Below, piece by piece: positions 18,673-27,008 of a stretch of 64,000 nt of DNA. The notes under the pieces are model-generated. The model worked only from the letters and a program-made list of their open reading frames with translations. It made no database searches and had not been told where the DNA came from. Where the stretch lies: positions 141,634-205,633 of the forward strand of contig NZ_AKIZ01000003.1 of assembly GCF_000282595.1 (NCBI RefSeq). Direction: 5' to 3'. Both the position numbers and the translations under genes were made by a program. Source of the stretch: Phyllobacterium sp. YR531 (lineage in GTDB: Bacteria; Pseudomonadota; Alphaproteobacteria; Rhizobiales; Rhizobiaceae). Each line of letters starts with the position of its first letter. Positions within the stretch are counted from its first letter, which is position 1.

Positions 18673-20028
18673 ATGAAGCAACCCACAATGTCCTCTTCAT
18701 CCACACAGCTGCCTCAATCCAGCACTGATAGTTCTCCGGCATTTCCTCCGGCGGACCATACGGCAAACTGGAAGAATATGACCCTGTTGGTCCAGTTGCG
18801 CTGGATCGCAGTTATCGGTCAGATTATTACGATTACCGTAGTGCACTCGGGCATGAAGATTGCTCTACCAATTGTCGCTATGATCGTCGTACTTTGCGCT
18901 TTGGTCATTCTCAATTTTGTCAGCATTTTGTGGCTGCGTAGTCGTCGAAGTGTTACGGCATCCGCTTTGTTTATTGCGCTGGTTCTCGACGTTGCTGCGT
19001 TAACAGCACAGCTTTACTTGAGTGGTGGTGCTACCAATCCATTCATTTTCCTCTATCTGCTTCAGGTGACTCTTGGAGCAGTTCTGCTCGATGCAAAACT
19101 CACATCAGCTATTGTCGCTATTGCCTGTGCCAGTTTTGCAGGTCTGACAATATTCTATGAGCCGCTACTTTTGCCCGGTCATGCACCCGACGAGCTATTC
19201 CGGCTACATATACTTGGAATGCTCCTGTGCTTCGTTCTTGATGCTGCTCTACTTGTTGTCTTCATCGCGCGGATCAGTCGTAATTTACGCGAACGCGATG
19301 CCAATCTCGCCGCGCTCAAACAGCACGCGGCCGAGGAAGATCATATCGTTCGCATGGGGCTTCTCGCATCCGGCGCAGCGCACGAATTGGGCACCCCCCT
19401 CTCCTCATTGTCGGTCATACTTGGCGACTGGCGGCGTATGCCAGCCTTGTCGCACGATCCTTCACTGCTGCAGGAAATAGATGAGATGCAAGCTGAGGTT
19501 CAACGCTGCAAGTCAATTGTGACCGGCATTCTGTTATCTGCCGGCGAAGCGCGCGGCGAGTCTCCCAAAATCACTACGGTCAATACGTTTCTGGATGAGC
19601 TTGTCAGCGAATGGCGAATTGCACGCTCAGGAGCCACCCTGTCTTATGGCAACGCATTTGGACTTGATGTCGCCATCGTATCGGACTCCGCGTTGAAACA
19701 GGTTATTTATAACGTTCTCGACAATGCCTTCGATGCCTCGCCCTCCTGGATAGGCTTCATGGCCGAGCGCGATGGTGATACGCTGGTGCTACGGATCAGC
19801 GATGCTGGACCCGGATTTGCTACCGAAATGCTGGCCCAGTTTGGCAAGCCCTATCAATCAAGCAAGGGCAGACTTGGTGGAGGGCTTGGTCTTTTCCTTG
19901 TGGTGAATGCAGTAAGGAAGTTGGGCGGTGTGGTCTCTGCTAAAAACCTGCCGCAAGGGGGTGCTGCGGTAACGATGAATCTGCCTCTTGCTTCGCTAGC
20001 GATTGGAGCGCGTTCTAATGACGGATAA
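18673..20028 (+). CDS. Sensor histidine kinase, RegB/PrrB/ActS-like
   Basis: A 451-residue membrane kinase. Six hydrophobic segments lie between about residues 40 and 205. GGATNPF at 118-124 corresponds to the GGxxNPF quinone-sensing motif of RegB. The H-box AAHELGTPLSSL puts the phosphorylated His at 237. The N-box NVLDNAFDASP and the glycine-rich SDAGPGF and GGGLGLFL form the ATPase domain. It lies 14 bases after the SURF1 gene and overlaps the response regulator. It probably adjusts expression of the upstream oxidase to the redox state of the quinone pool; this is inferred from the family. Confidence 0.9.
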   Translation: MKQPTMSSSSTQLPQSSTDSSPAFPPADHTANWKNMTLLVQLRWIAVIGQIITITVVHSGMKIALPIVAMIVVLCALVILNFVSILWLRSRRSVTASALFIALVLDVAALTAQLYLSGGATNPFIFLYLLQVTLGAVLLDAKLTSAIVAIACASFAGLTIFYEPLLLPGHAPDELFRLHILGMLLCFVLDAALLVVFIARISRNLRERDANLAALKQHAAEEDHIVRMGLLASGAAHELGTPLSSLSVILGDWRRMPALSHDPSLLQEIDEMQAEVQRCKSIVTGILLSAGEARGESPKITTVNTFLDELVSEWRIARSGATLSYGNAFGLDVAIVSDSALKQVIYNVLDNAFDASPSWIGFMAERDGDTLVLRISDAGPGFATEMLAQFGKPYQSSKGRLGGGLGLFLVVNAVRKLGGVVSAKNLPQGGAAVTMNLPLASLAIGARSNDG

Positions 20029-20551
20029 ACGCCTGCTGATCATAGTCGAGGACGACATTGCCTTTGCAAAGACGTTGAGGCGGTCCTTCGAACGTCGCGA
20101 CTATGATGTATTGCTTGCGTCCAGTTTGGAAGAACTTGTCCAGGCGCTGAACGACCACTCACCCGGATATGCGGTTGTGGATCTCAAATTGGCTGGCGCT
20201 TCCGGCCTTGCCTGCGTTGAAGCCTTGCACGCACACGATTCCTCAATGCTGATCGTTGTTCTGACAGGCTTCGCCAGCATTGCGACGGCAGTGGAAGCAA
20301 TCAAACTTGGCGCATGCCATTATCTCGCCAAGCCGTCCAACACGGATGACATTGAAGAAGCCTTCACCAAGGCGGCAGGGAATACCCAAATCGCACTTAC
20401 CGCCCGCCCTACTTCGATAAAAACGCTCGAATGGGAACGCATCCATCAGATGCTTGTCGAGACGGATTTCAATATTTCCGAAACGGCCAGACGATTGGGC
20501 ATGCACAGGCGAACCCTTGCCCGTAAACTTGAAAAACGCCGAGTGAACTGA
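20018..20551 (+). CDS. Response regulator, RegA/PrrA/ActR-like
   Basis: A 177-residue two-domain regulator. In the receiver, IVEDDIAFAKTLRRSFERR supplies the acidic pocket, Asp55 in VVDLKLAGASG is the phosphoacceptor, and YLAKPS carries the conserved Lys. The C-terminal Fis-type helix-turn-helix (NISETARRLGMHRRTLARKL, about 150-172) is nearly identical in pattern to RegA. The short length and absence of an AAA+ domain are RegA-like. The ATG lies 11 bases inside the kinase gene, so the two are translationally coupled. Confidence 0.92.
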   Translation: MTDKRLLIIVEDDIAFAKTLRRSFERRDYDVLLASSLEELVQALNDHSPGYAVVDLKLAGASGLACVEALHAHDSSMLIVVLTGFASIATAVEAIKLGACHYLAKPSNTDDIEEAFTKAAGNTQIALTARPTSIKTLEWERIHQMLVETDFNISETARRLGMHRRTLARKLEKRRVN

Positions 20552-20586
20552 AGAGGCTAGAACCGTCGCATCCAAATCCGTACAGT

Positions 20587-20636
20587 TACCCTACCTGCAA
20601 CAACGCAAATCTATTAAATATGGCAGCAGTAGGGTA
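20587..20636. repeat. Inverted repeat between the regA-like gene and the polysaccharide exporter
   Basis: Perfect 8-bp arms TACCCTAC (20587-20594) and GTAGGGTA (20629-20636) enclose a 34-base AT-rich spacer; an inner CTGC/GCAG pairing could extend them. It lies where two convergent genes meet, so it may work as a bidirectional transcription barrier, although no T-run follows directly. It also marks the step from the cyo region to AT-rich DNA. Confidence 0.45.
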
Positions 20637-20649
20637 CGAGATTACTCGC

Positions 20650-21390
20650 TTACGTGAAATAAGCATTTGCGACTTCTACAGCGTCGCCATCCATTCGAAC
20701 CTTGCCGTGTTCAAGCCAGATAATACGTTGGCAATTCTCAAGCAGCAATTCCTTAGAATGGCTGGCGATAACTAGGATTTTTGTATTGCCAATCAAGGTA
20801 CGTAAGCGTTCATTCGCTTTCTCTTTAAAACCCTCATCTCCAGTTGATAGCCATTCATCCATGATAAGAATTTCGGGCTGGATTACAGTTGATATCGAGA
20901 AAGCCAAACGAAGCTGCATACCCGTCGAGTAAGTTCTAACTGGCATTTCAAGAAAACTGCCCAGCTCTGAGAATTCTTCTATTTCTTTTCGCCGTAGCTT
21001 GAGTGCACGCTTTTCGAACCCCAGCAATGCTCCTCTCAAAGCTATATTTTGCCGACCAGTGGCTTCCGGATCAATACCCAGAGAAATATTGATGAGCGAA
21101 GCGCTTTTCCCCTTAACGTTTATCTTTCCTTCAGAAGGCGTGTAGACACCACTCATTACGCGGAGCAGCGTTGTTTTGCCCGAACCATTATGTCCGATCA
21201 AACCCACACGTTCTCCCTCTTTCAAAATAATGTTCACTTTCTCCAAGCCACGAATTGTAACGTGGCCTTCCGCGTCAGCGTTGATCGCACCGCCAGTAGC
21301 ATAGCTTATCATTCGGTTTTTTAACGACCGTCCGCGCGCATTGAAAATGGGGAAATCTACTGTCACATTTTCTAATTCTATCGAAGTCAT
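20650..21390 (-). CDS. Polysaccharide ABC exporter ATP-binding protein (Wzt/KpsT type)
   Basis: A 246-residue ATPase for ABC-dependent export of O-antigen or capsule. Walker A is GHNGSGKTTLL (near 65-75), the divergent signature YSTGMQLRLAFS is the form usual in Wzt/KpsT, and Walker B is ILIMDEWLSTGD. The protein ends shortly after the ATPase core, so it lacks the C-terminal glycan-binding domain found in some Wzt proteins. The permease gene lies 34 bases upstream on the same strand. The gene is more AT-rich than the preceding cyo genes. Confidence 0.92.
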   Translation of the reverse strand: MTSIELENVTVDFPIFNARGRSLKNRMISYATGGAINADAEGHVTIRGLEKVNIILKEGERVGLIGHNGSGKTTLLRVMSGVYTPSEGKINVKGKSASLINISLGIDPEATGRQNIALRGALLGFEKRALKLRRKEIEEFSELGSFLEMPVRTYSTGMQLRLAFSISTVIQPEILIMDEWLSTGDEGFKEKANERLRTLIGNTKILVIASHSKELLLENCQRIIWLEHGKVRMDGDAVEVANAYFT

Positions 21391-21424
21391 CAGTATCGCT
21401 ATCCACTACGCGAAAGAAGCTCTT

Positions 21425-22231
21425 TTAAAGCCAATAATTTATTCGTTGCCGGTATTTACCAAAAAGAAAAAGGGCAACTGTCCAACCCAAAATTGCCATG
21501 AGAGCGGGGACATACCAGTTGATCGGTATAGGCGATCGCCCTTGAAGGGGTTCTCTAATGATACTCAGCAAATGAAAAAATGGATTTATGTTCAACATCA
21601 ATGGAGAGGTGCCCGTCGGCAAATGACTGGGCATCCACATAACTGGTGTGACATACATTCCGACTTGCATAATGTTTTGGATAATTTGAGCCAAATCTCT
21701 ATATCGCGTGCATAGAATAGCAAGAATGAGCATCATCCAAAGGAGGTTTATAGATAAAAGGATAAAACCAGGAACCACCAACAGGACGTCAGTATCCACC
21801 AATGCTCCGAAAAAAATCAAAACTACTGGATATATTACCAGATTGTGCAGCAGAATAATGGTGTTACGCCACCAAGTACGTAGCACAAAGGTGAAGAATG
21901 GTATCGGAAGCTGCAACAAAGTTTCACTATTGGTGATGAAACTCGTGGAGCCCTCATTAATAAGCTGGTTGAAATACCCCCAGAATATTAGTCCAATGCA
22001 AATAAACGGCAAGAATTCTGACATCTTGCTATCAAAAATTGTTCCGAAGACGAACCCTAAGGCAGCTATCAACACGCCCATATTGATGGTTAGCCAAAAC
22101 GCTCCAATACTGGACCTGCGATAACGCTGGACAACATCCTGCCAACCCAATAGGGCGGCCAATTGAAAATTACGTATGGAACGCAGTATATCATCTCGAG
22201 CAATAGCACCGTACGAGTGTTCTTTATGCAT
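21425..22231 (-). CDS. Polysaccharide ABC exporter permease (Wzm/KpsM type)
   Basis: A 268-residue ABC-2 permease with about six membrane helices. The N-terminal amphipathic stretch (LLGWQDVVQRYRRSSIGAFW) is the cytoplasmic interface seen in Wzm/RfbD/KpsM. The middle NPFFHLLSIIREPLQGR is conserved near the end of the family. It pairs with the ATPase gene just downstream to move a lipid-linked glycan out of the cytoplasm. It is transcribed away from the glycosyltransferase genes across a 212-base AT-rich gap. Confidence 0.92.
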   Translation of the reverse strand: MHKEHSYGAIARDDILRSIRNFQLAALLGWQDVVQRYRRSSIGAFWLTINMGVLIAALGFVFGTIFDSKMSEFLPFICIGLIFWGYFNQLINEGSTSFITNSETLLQLPIPFFTFVLRTWWRNTIILLHNLVIYPVVLIFFGALVDTDVLLVVPGFILLSINLLWMMLILAILCTRYRDLAQIIQNIMQVGMYVTPVMWMPSHLPTGTSPLMLNINPFFHLLSIIREPLQGRSPIPINWYVPALMAILGWTVALFLFGKYRQRINYWL

Positions 22232-22443
22232 TAAACGTAATCTTCAAATTTCAACTCGTGACTTAAAGAGAATTCAAAAAGCATCTGCACCTGACACTAT
22301 TTTACCAATAATATTAGCCACCCATACTACTCTCAACACAATATACACCTCTTGCCGTTTGGATCATATTAGACATTAGTATACATTCCCTTTTCCCCTT
22401 TTTATCGATAAGAACTGCACACTTTAATTATCCCAAACGGTCA
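22232..22443. promoter_or_regulatory. AT-rich divergent promoter region of the polysaccharide island
   Basis: A 212-base intergenic stretch between the exporter permease (leftward) and the first glycosyltransferase (rightward). It is strongly AT-rich compared with the flanking conserved regions and must contain promoters for both directions. I see several A/T runs but no operator or repeat I can defend. Confidence 0.4.
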
Positions 22444-23502
22444 ATGGATGTGTTAAGTATTTCAATTAGAATACGATTAAAATCAATTACCCAACTTTTA
22501 TATGATTCTGCACTCTTTACATTGACCGAGTGGTTTCCCGCAAAGAAACGCGCGTATTTAAAATTTGAAGATATAGAACTGGTTCAAAATAACTTATCCT
22601 ATATAAGGAATAGTGATATTATTCTGTTCTGTACAATAAGGAACGAATCTTTTCGCATACCTTCCTTTCTGGAATACTACAGAAAAATCGGTGTCAATCA
22701 TTTTATATTTATTGACAATGGATCTACCGATAATTTTATGGAGGTAGTTCGCCCTTCAGGTGACATTTCTGTATGGCACACGACTCACAGCTATAAACAG
22801 TCCAACTTTGGTGTTGACTGGATTAACGCACTCTTGCGCAAGTATGGCAGTAATCATTGGTGTATTGTTGTAGACGCTGATGAGTATTTGGTTTTTCCGT
22901 ATATGGAGAGCAGGAGCCTCCACGAACTTACTGACCATCTTTACGCTCAAGGACTTGCAACACTACCGTGCCTGCTGGTTGACATGTATGCCGCAGCCGG
23001 TCCTGATGCTGCAATTATAACAAACAATACCAATCCGATAGAAGTCTGCCCGTTTTTTGATGATCGGGGGTATCGTTTCCAACAAAGCAAGTATCTCGGT
23101 TACCACATTCAGGGAGGAGTCCGGGAACGAGTCTATTTCCGCGACCAGCCCGACAAAAGCCCGGCTCTGAACAAGCTTCCATTGGTTTACTGGCGACCAA
23201 GCTACAATTATCTGAGCTCAACTCATACACTTGCGCCACGCCGACTAAATATATGGCATGCCGAAGGTCAACCATCCAGAGTAACGGGCGCTTTATTACA
23301 TTTCAAATTTGTAAGCAACTTTAGTGAAAAGGCGGTAGAAGAGCTTTCCCGAAAACAACATTACAAGAACGGCATTGAATATGAACGCTATGTCAACTCA
23401 AGTAAATTAGATGCCGATTGGACCTTTGCCGGAACTCGAAAATATTACTCGTCCAAAAGCCTTGTCGAAAACAAACTAATAAGTCCTGGAACATGGTTTT
23501 GA
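22444..23502 (+). CDS. Glycosyltransferase, GT2-like (Glyco_tranf_2_4 type)
   Basis: A 352-residue cytoplasmic GT-A-fold transferase. IRNES (65-69), DNGSTD (91-96) and the DADEY metal-binding motif (144-148) follow the order of the Glyco_tranf_2_4/GT92-like group. HFKFVSNF and RKQHYKNGIEYERY near the end resemble acceptor-side elements of that group. Another gene of the same family is found two genes downstream. No strong ribosome site precedes the ATG. Its end overlaps the next gene by ten bases. Sugar donor and acceptor are unknown. Confidence 0.83.
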   Translation: MDVLSISIRIRLKSITQLLYDSALFTLTEWFPAKKRAYLKFEDIELVQNNLSYIRNSDIILFCTIRNESFRIPSFLEYYRKIGVNHFIFIDNGSTDNFMEVVRPSGDISVWHTTHSYKQSNFGVDWINALLRKYGSNHWCIVVDADEYLVFPYMESRSLHELTDHLYAQGLATLPCLLVDMYAAAGPDAAIITNNTNPIEVCPFFDDRGYRFQQSKYLGYHIQGGVRERVYFRDQPDKSPALNKLPLVYWRPSYNYLSSTHTLAPRRLNIWHAEGQPSRVTGALLHFKFVSNFSEKAVEELSRKQHYKNGIEYERYVNSSKLDADWTFAGTRKYYSSKSLVENKLISPGTWF

Positions 23503-24461
23503 AAATAAAGATCACTGCCATCGTAATGATTCACGATCAACCTGTATTGGCAAAGCAATTAATCCATACCTTGCTGGCTGAAGACATCAAAGTTATTGTC
23601 CATTTAGACGGCGATTCTGATCCTGCGGTTCGAGATCAGCTAAAAAATTCATTTCAAGGCAAGATTGAATTTTCACCCAGTTTCAAGTGCAGCTGGGGAA
23701 CATATTCCCTGGTTAAAGCCACTCTGGAGGCGTTGTTATCTATTCGGCGACTTGATTGGAATCCAGACTATGTCCTCTTGCTGTCTGGTTCTGATTTTCC
23801 AATCAAAAGCCACCATGCATTGTGCGCTTTTCTTGAAAACAACCACGGTCGGCAATTTATTCAATCCAAGCCAATTTCAGAAAAATGGGTAAAAGGTGGC
23901 CTTCAAGAGGAGCGTTTTCAATACTACTTTCCCTTCAACTGGCGCAGCCAGCCCTTGCTTTTTGATTGGGCTTTTAAGGCTCAATCAACATTGGCGCACT
24001 TTATTGGTACGCGGCGAATTCCTACAGATATTGATCTGCATATTGGTTCACAGTGGTGGGCTCTCACGTGGGATGCTTGTACTGCCATACTCGACCTTGT
24101 TGCTAAGCGGCCGGAAATTGAGAAGTATTTCAAGCTAACGTGGATACCGGACGAAAGTTTCTTTCAAACGCTCATCCGATGTGTTGTCGCCGAGGATGAA
24201 ATAATCTGTGATACTGGTCTGACTTATTTTGAGTTTGATGAGAAAGGCCGCCCTCTCGTCTTCTATGACGATCATTTTGATCATTTAAGACGCCAACCAT
24301 TCTTCTTTGCCCGAAAAATATCTAATCACTGTCAGCGGCTTCGTGAAAACCTCCATCACGTTTGGCAGGAAAAAACCACGTGTTCCTCTACGCCAATATC
24401 GCCAAACGATCTAGTTGTGACCAAGCACTATCAGGATTTCTTGCAAAAAACTAAAGTCTAA
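23493..24461 (+). CDS. Glycosyltransferase, GT14 / core-2 (Branch) family
   Basis: A 322-residue protein related to beta-1,6-N-acetylglucosaminyltransferases and xylosyltransferases. Seen are VMIHDQPVLAKQL at the N-terminus, VIVHLDGDSDP, LLLSGSDFPIKS near residue 95, GSQWWALTWDAC and WIPDESFFQTL, the ordered motifs of Branch-domain proteins. ATG 23493 overlaps the upstream gene; the longer frame from 23418 is inside it. Bacterial GT14 proteins commonly sit in surface-glycan loci. The linkage made here cannot be read from sequence. Confidence 0.83.
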   Translation: MVLKIKITAIVMIHDQPVLAKQLIHTLLAEDIKVIVHLDGDSDPAVRDQLKNSFQGKIEFSPSFKCSWGTYSLVKATLEALLSIRRLDWNPDYVLLLSGSDFPIKSHHALCAFLENNHGRQFIQSKPISEKWVKGGLQEERFQYYFPFNWRSQPLLFDWAFKAQSTLAHFIGTRRIPTDIDLHIGSQWWALTWDACTAILDLVAKRPEIEKYFKLTWIPDESFFQTLIRCVVAEDEIICDTGLTYFEFDEKGRPLVFYDDHFDHLRRQPFFFARKISNHCQRLRENLHHVWQEKTTCSSTPISPNDLVVTKHYQDFLQKTKV

Positions 24462-24496
24462 TTGTGGGATTTTTGTACCATCGCTATTAATCTGAC

Positions 24497-25546
24497 ATGA
24501 AAATTCGAACGATGGCCTACGATGCACTTCGGAGAATGCCGTTGCTGATCTCAGCAGTGCGATTGGCAAGAGAGTCTGCTCGAGTTGTGAAAAGACGTAT
24601 CAGATATCATCAAATTGTCCGCGAAAGTCGAACTTCAACATTAACCCTTGTGCGTAGCCACCGAACTGTAGCGGAACGTAAGCCAGTCATTGTAATAATG
24701 ACTGTTCGCAACGAAATAATACGGATACGAGCAAGCCTCACTTTCTATCGGTCACTCGGAATCAACGAATTCTATATAGTAGATAATGGCTCCACGGATG
24801 GAACCAAGGCTTTCCTAGAGCAGCAATCAGATGTCACGCTTTATGAAACTTCTCAAAGCTATAAACGCGCTTGTTACGGCATTCTTTGGACAAACTGGCT
24901 TATGCATAAGCACGCCAAAGGCAGGTGGGTTTTATTTGTAGATGCAGACGAATTATTTCACTTCGACACCAGTATTCACGCGACTATTTTTGATTTGATA
25001 AATGATTTGGAGGGCAGTAAGCAAACCTACTTTTTCGCCCCCCTTATCGACCTTTATGGTTTCAGCGATCTGGCAATTGCAACGGTCGTTGATATATCGG
25101 ATCTTTATGCTGTTATTGAGGCTGCTTGGTACGATACACAGACTTATAAATCCGGCGGAATATTGCCGAACGGGTATCGCGCGCTTCTGGGAGGACCTCG
25201 GACGCGGTTATCTATGAATGGCCCCCTGTCAAACTTAACTAAATATCCACTGATACAACATCAATCAGACCGATATTTTACAGCATCATCGCACGAGTTT
25301 GCCCCTCAGCGCAGAGAAGCACATCAGTTTGCAGGCTGTCTTTTGCATCTAAAACTTGGAAATCGCACTAGTTTGCAGCACAGCGATCCATCTATAGAAA
25401 AAGAACATTATCGCAATGGAGCAGAGCGAAAATCCATAGCACTTTCAAAAAACAGCGATGATCTGCTTTATCCGTCATCATCTAAGTTCAACTTCAACTA
25501 TATAATTAAAAATACATTGGAAATAATAACAAACCCACAAGACTAA
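24497..25546 (+). CDS. Glycosyltransferase, GT2-like (Glyco_tranf_2_4 type), paralogue
   Basis: A 349-residue transferase with the same plan as the gene at 22444: VRNEI (70-74), VDNGSTD (95-101), ETSQSYKRACYGILWTNWL and DADELF (149-154). The C-terminal LHLKLGNRTS and EHYRNGAERKSIALSK parallel the relative's ending. Identity looks moderate, so the pair diverged long ago or was acquired separately. A basic, possibly amphipathic N-terminal 40 residues could touch the membrane. It starts 35 bases after the GT14 gene. Confidence 0.83.
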   Translation: MKIRTMAYDALRRMPLLISAVRLARESARVVKRRIRYHQIVRESRTSTLTLVRSHRTVAERKPVIVIMTVRNEIIRIRASLTFYRSLGINEFYIVDNGSTDGTKAFLEQQSDVTLYETSQSYKRACYGILWTNWLMHKHAKGRWVLFVDADELFHFDTSIHATIFDLINDLEGSKQTYFFAPLIDLYGFSDLAIATVVDISDLYAVIEAAWYDTQTYKSGGILPNGYRALLGGPRTRLSMNGPLSNLTKYPLIQHQSDRYFTASSHEFAPQRREAHQFAGCLLHLKLGNRTSLQHSDPSIEKEHYRNGAERKSIALSKNSDDLLYPSSSKFNFNYIIKNTLEIITNPQD

Positions 25547-25605
25547 GCACTATAATCCACTAGTCATAATAATTATAAAAAATATATTTCAGCAAGGTTT
25601 ATCGT

Positions 25606-26442
25606 ATGAAATTTTCGGTACTGATGGCCGTTTATGGCGGCGAAAAACCTGAGTATCTCTCCAAATCCCTCACGAGTATATGGGACGAGCAAAGTCTGCA
25701 ACCGGATGAGATTGTTCTTGTGAGAGATGGACCGCTAAGCGAGTCTTTAGAAGAAATAATAACACACTGGAAAATAAAACTTGCTTCGCAAATTAAGATC
25801 ATCGCATTTCCAATCAACTTAGGACTTGCGGTTGCTCTTAATCAGGGCCTGCTGAAATGCTCTAATGAAATCATAGCGCGGATGGATTCTGACGATATCT
25901 CTGCACCTTCACGATTCAAGGAACAAATAGAATTCTTGGTTACACACGAAGAGGTGGATATTCTAGGCTCGTTTGCTCGAAATATCGATGAATATGGAAC
26001 TAAGAAGGACATACGGCAGGTTCCGGAACAGCACCAGGACGTACTTTCCAATATATGGGCATGTCCGCTTATACACCCTTCAATAATGTTCAGGAAATCG
26101 GCGATAATTCGCGTCGGCTCCTACAAAACCACTGTTTCCTCCCGTCAGGAGGATTATGAGCTATGGATTCGATCCGCACGTTATGGCTTGATCTTTCACA
26201 ACCTGCCGACAGAACTGCTGTATTACCGGATTGACGAGGCCGTTCGAAAGAACACAGCCTGGGTTGGCTTGAACAGATTGAGAATTGGATGGCACGCTGT
26301 AACGCAGTTTAATCCTCGGCTTCGATCTTATTTGGCTATCAGTTACCCACTTTTACGAAGCTTATTACCCGCTCCTATGAAAAACAGACTGCACCTGTTT
26401 GCACAGCGATACGATCCCAGAAAACAAAAACGACCTTCATAG
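25606..26442 (+). CDS. Glycosyltransferase family 2
   Basis: A 278-residue GT2 enzyme. FSVLMAVYGGEKPEYL opens the nucleotide-binding half, EIVLVRDGPLSE carries the first Asp, RMDSDDISAPSRF is the metal-binding DxD region near residue 90, and RQEDYELWIRSARYG holds the catalytic ED near residue 180. The pattern resembles transferases that add single residues to LPS or capsule glycans. It is the last gene of the island and is followed by a terminator-like hairpin. Confidence 0.88.
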   Translation: MKFSVLMAVYGGEKPEYLSKSLTSIWDEQSLQPDEIVLVRDGPLSESLEEIITHWKIKLASQIKIIAFPINLGLAVALNQGLLKCSNEIIARMDSDDISAPSRFKEQIEFLVTHEEVDILGSFARNIDEYGTKKDIRQVPEQHQDVLSNIWACPLIHPSIMFRKSAIIRVGSYKTTVSSRQEDYELWIRSARYGLIFHNLPTELLYYRIDEAVRKNTAWVGLNRLRIGWHAVTQFNPRLRSYLAISYPLLRSLLPAPMKNRLHLFAQRYDPRKQKRPS

Positions 26443-26513
26443 GGGCTAGCGCGAAAGTCGCTACTCTTGGCCTTGTCAAATTGGCGTAGTTGAGCTCGAT
26501 GCTTCAAGAAATA

Positions 26514-26553
26514 GCGTGTTTGGTAAAACAGCCAAACATGCTTTTCTTATTTT
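26514..26553 (+). terminator. Rho-independent terminator after the glycosyltransferase genes
   Basis: A stem TGTTTGG (26517-26523) pairs with CCAAACA (26532-26538) around an eight-base loop. It extends outward by GCG/TGC pairing with one G-T wobble and is followed by ttttcttatttt. It lies 72 bases after the GT2 stop and about 90 bases before the DGPF gene. Confidence 0.6.
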
Positions 26554-26642
26554 GGCTCAAAAAATAATGTGTAGCAATGTCGAATCGGACCTTCGCCAAA
26601 CGATTATGGGTGTTCAACAAGCTAACTGAAGGAAACCAGATT

Positions 26643-27008
26643 ATGCGTTACGCCTGTCTCATCTACTACAATGCCAAGACGCTCTTCGGCGGAAGCCCTG
26701 AAGCCAATGCTGTACTTTCCGAGTGTGCCAACTATGACGATAAACTGAAGGAAAGCGGTCACTTCGTCATGGGCGAAGCGCTCGAACTCCCCGAAAATGG
26801 CATGACCTTGCAGGTTCGGGATGGCAAAATGTCCGCCGTCGATGGCCCGTTCATGGAAACCAGGGAAATGCTCGGCGGCATTATCCTGATCGAAGCACAC
26901 GACCTGAATGACGCTGTGCGCGCCGCGTCGGGGCACCCGTTGGCTAAAATCGGTTCGATCGAAGTCCGGCCCGTTGTCGACTTCAGCACGCCACCGCCAG
27001 AGCTGTGA
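26643..27008 (+). CDS. DGPF (YCII-related) domain protein
   Basis: A 121-residue cytoplasmic protein. MRYACLIYYNAK at the start and DGPFMETREMLGGIILIEA in the middle are the DGPF signature. HPLAKIGSIEVRPV closes the YCII-like fold. The chosen ATG follows an AGGAAA site; a longer frame from 26577 has no such support. Its stop overlaps the GTG of the sigma-factor gene. DGPF proteins are characteristically encoded beside ECF42 sigma factors; their biochemical role is still unclear. Confidence 0.9.
   Translation: MRYACLIYYNAKTLFGGSPEANAVLSECANYDDKLKESGHFVMGEALELPENGMTLQVRDGKMSAVDGPFMETREMLGGIILIEAHDLNDAVRAASGHPLAKIGSIEVRPVVDFSTPPPEL

Noticed and set aside
26447..26463. Small inverted repeat TAGCG-N7-CGCTA just after the last glycosyltransferase
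   Set aside because: The arms are only five bases and no T-tract follows; the hairpin at 26514-26541 is the better terminator.
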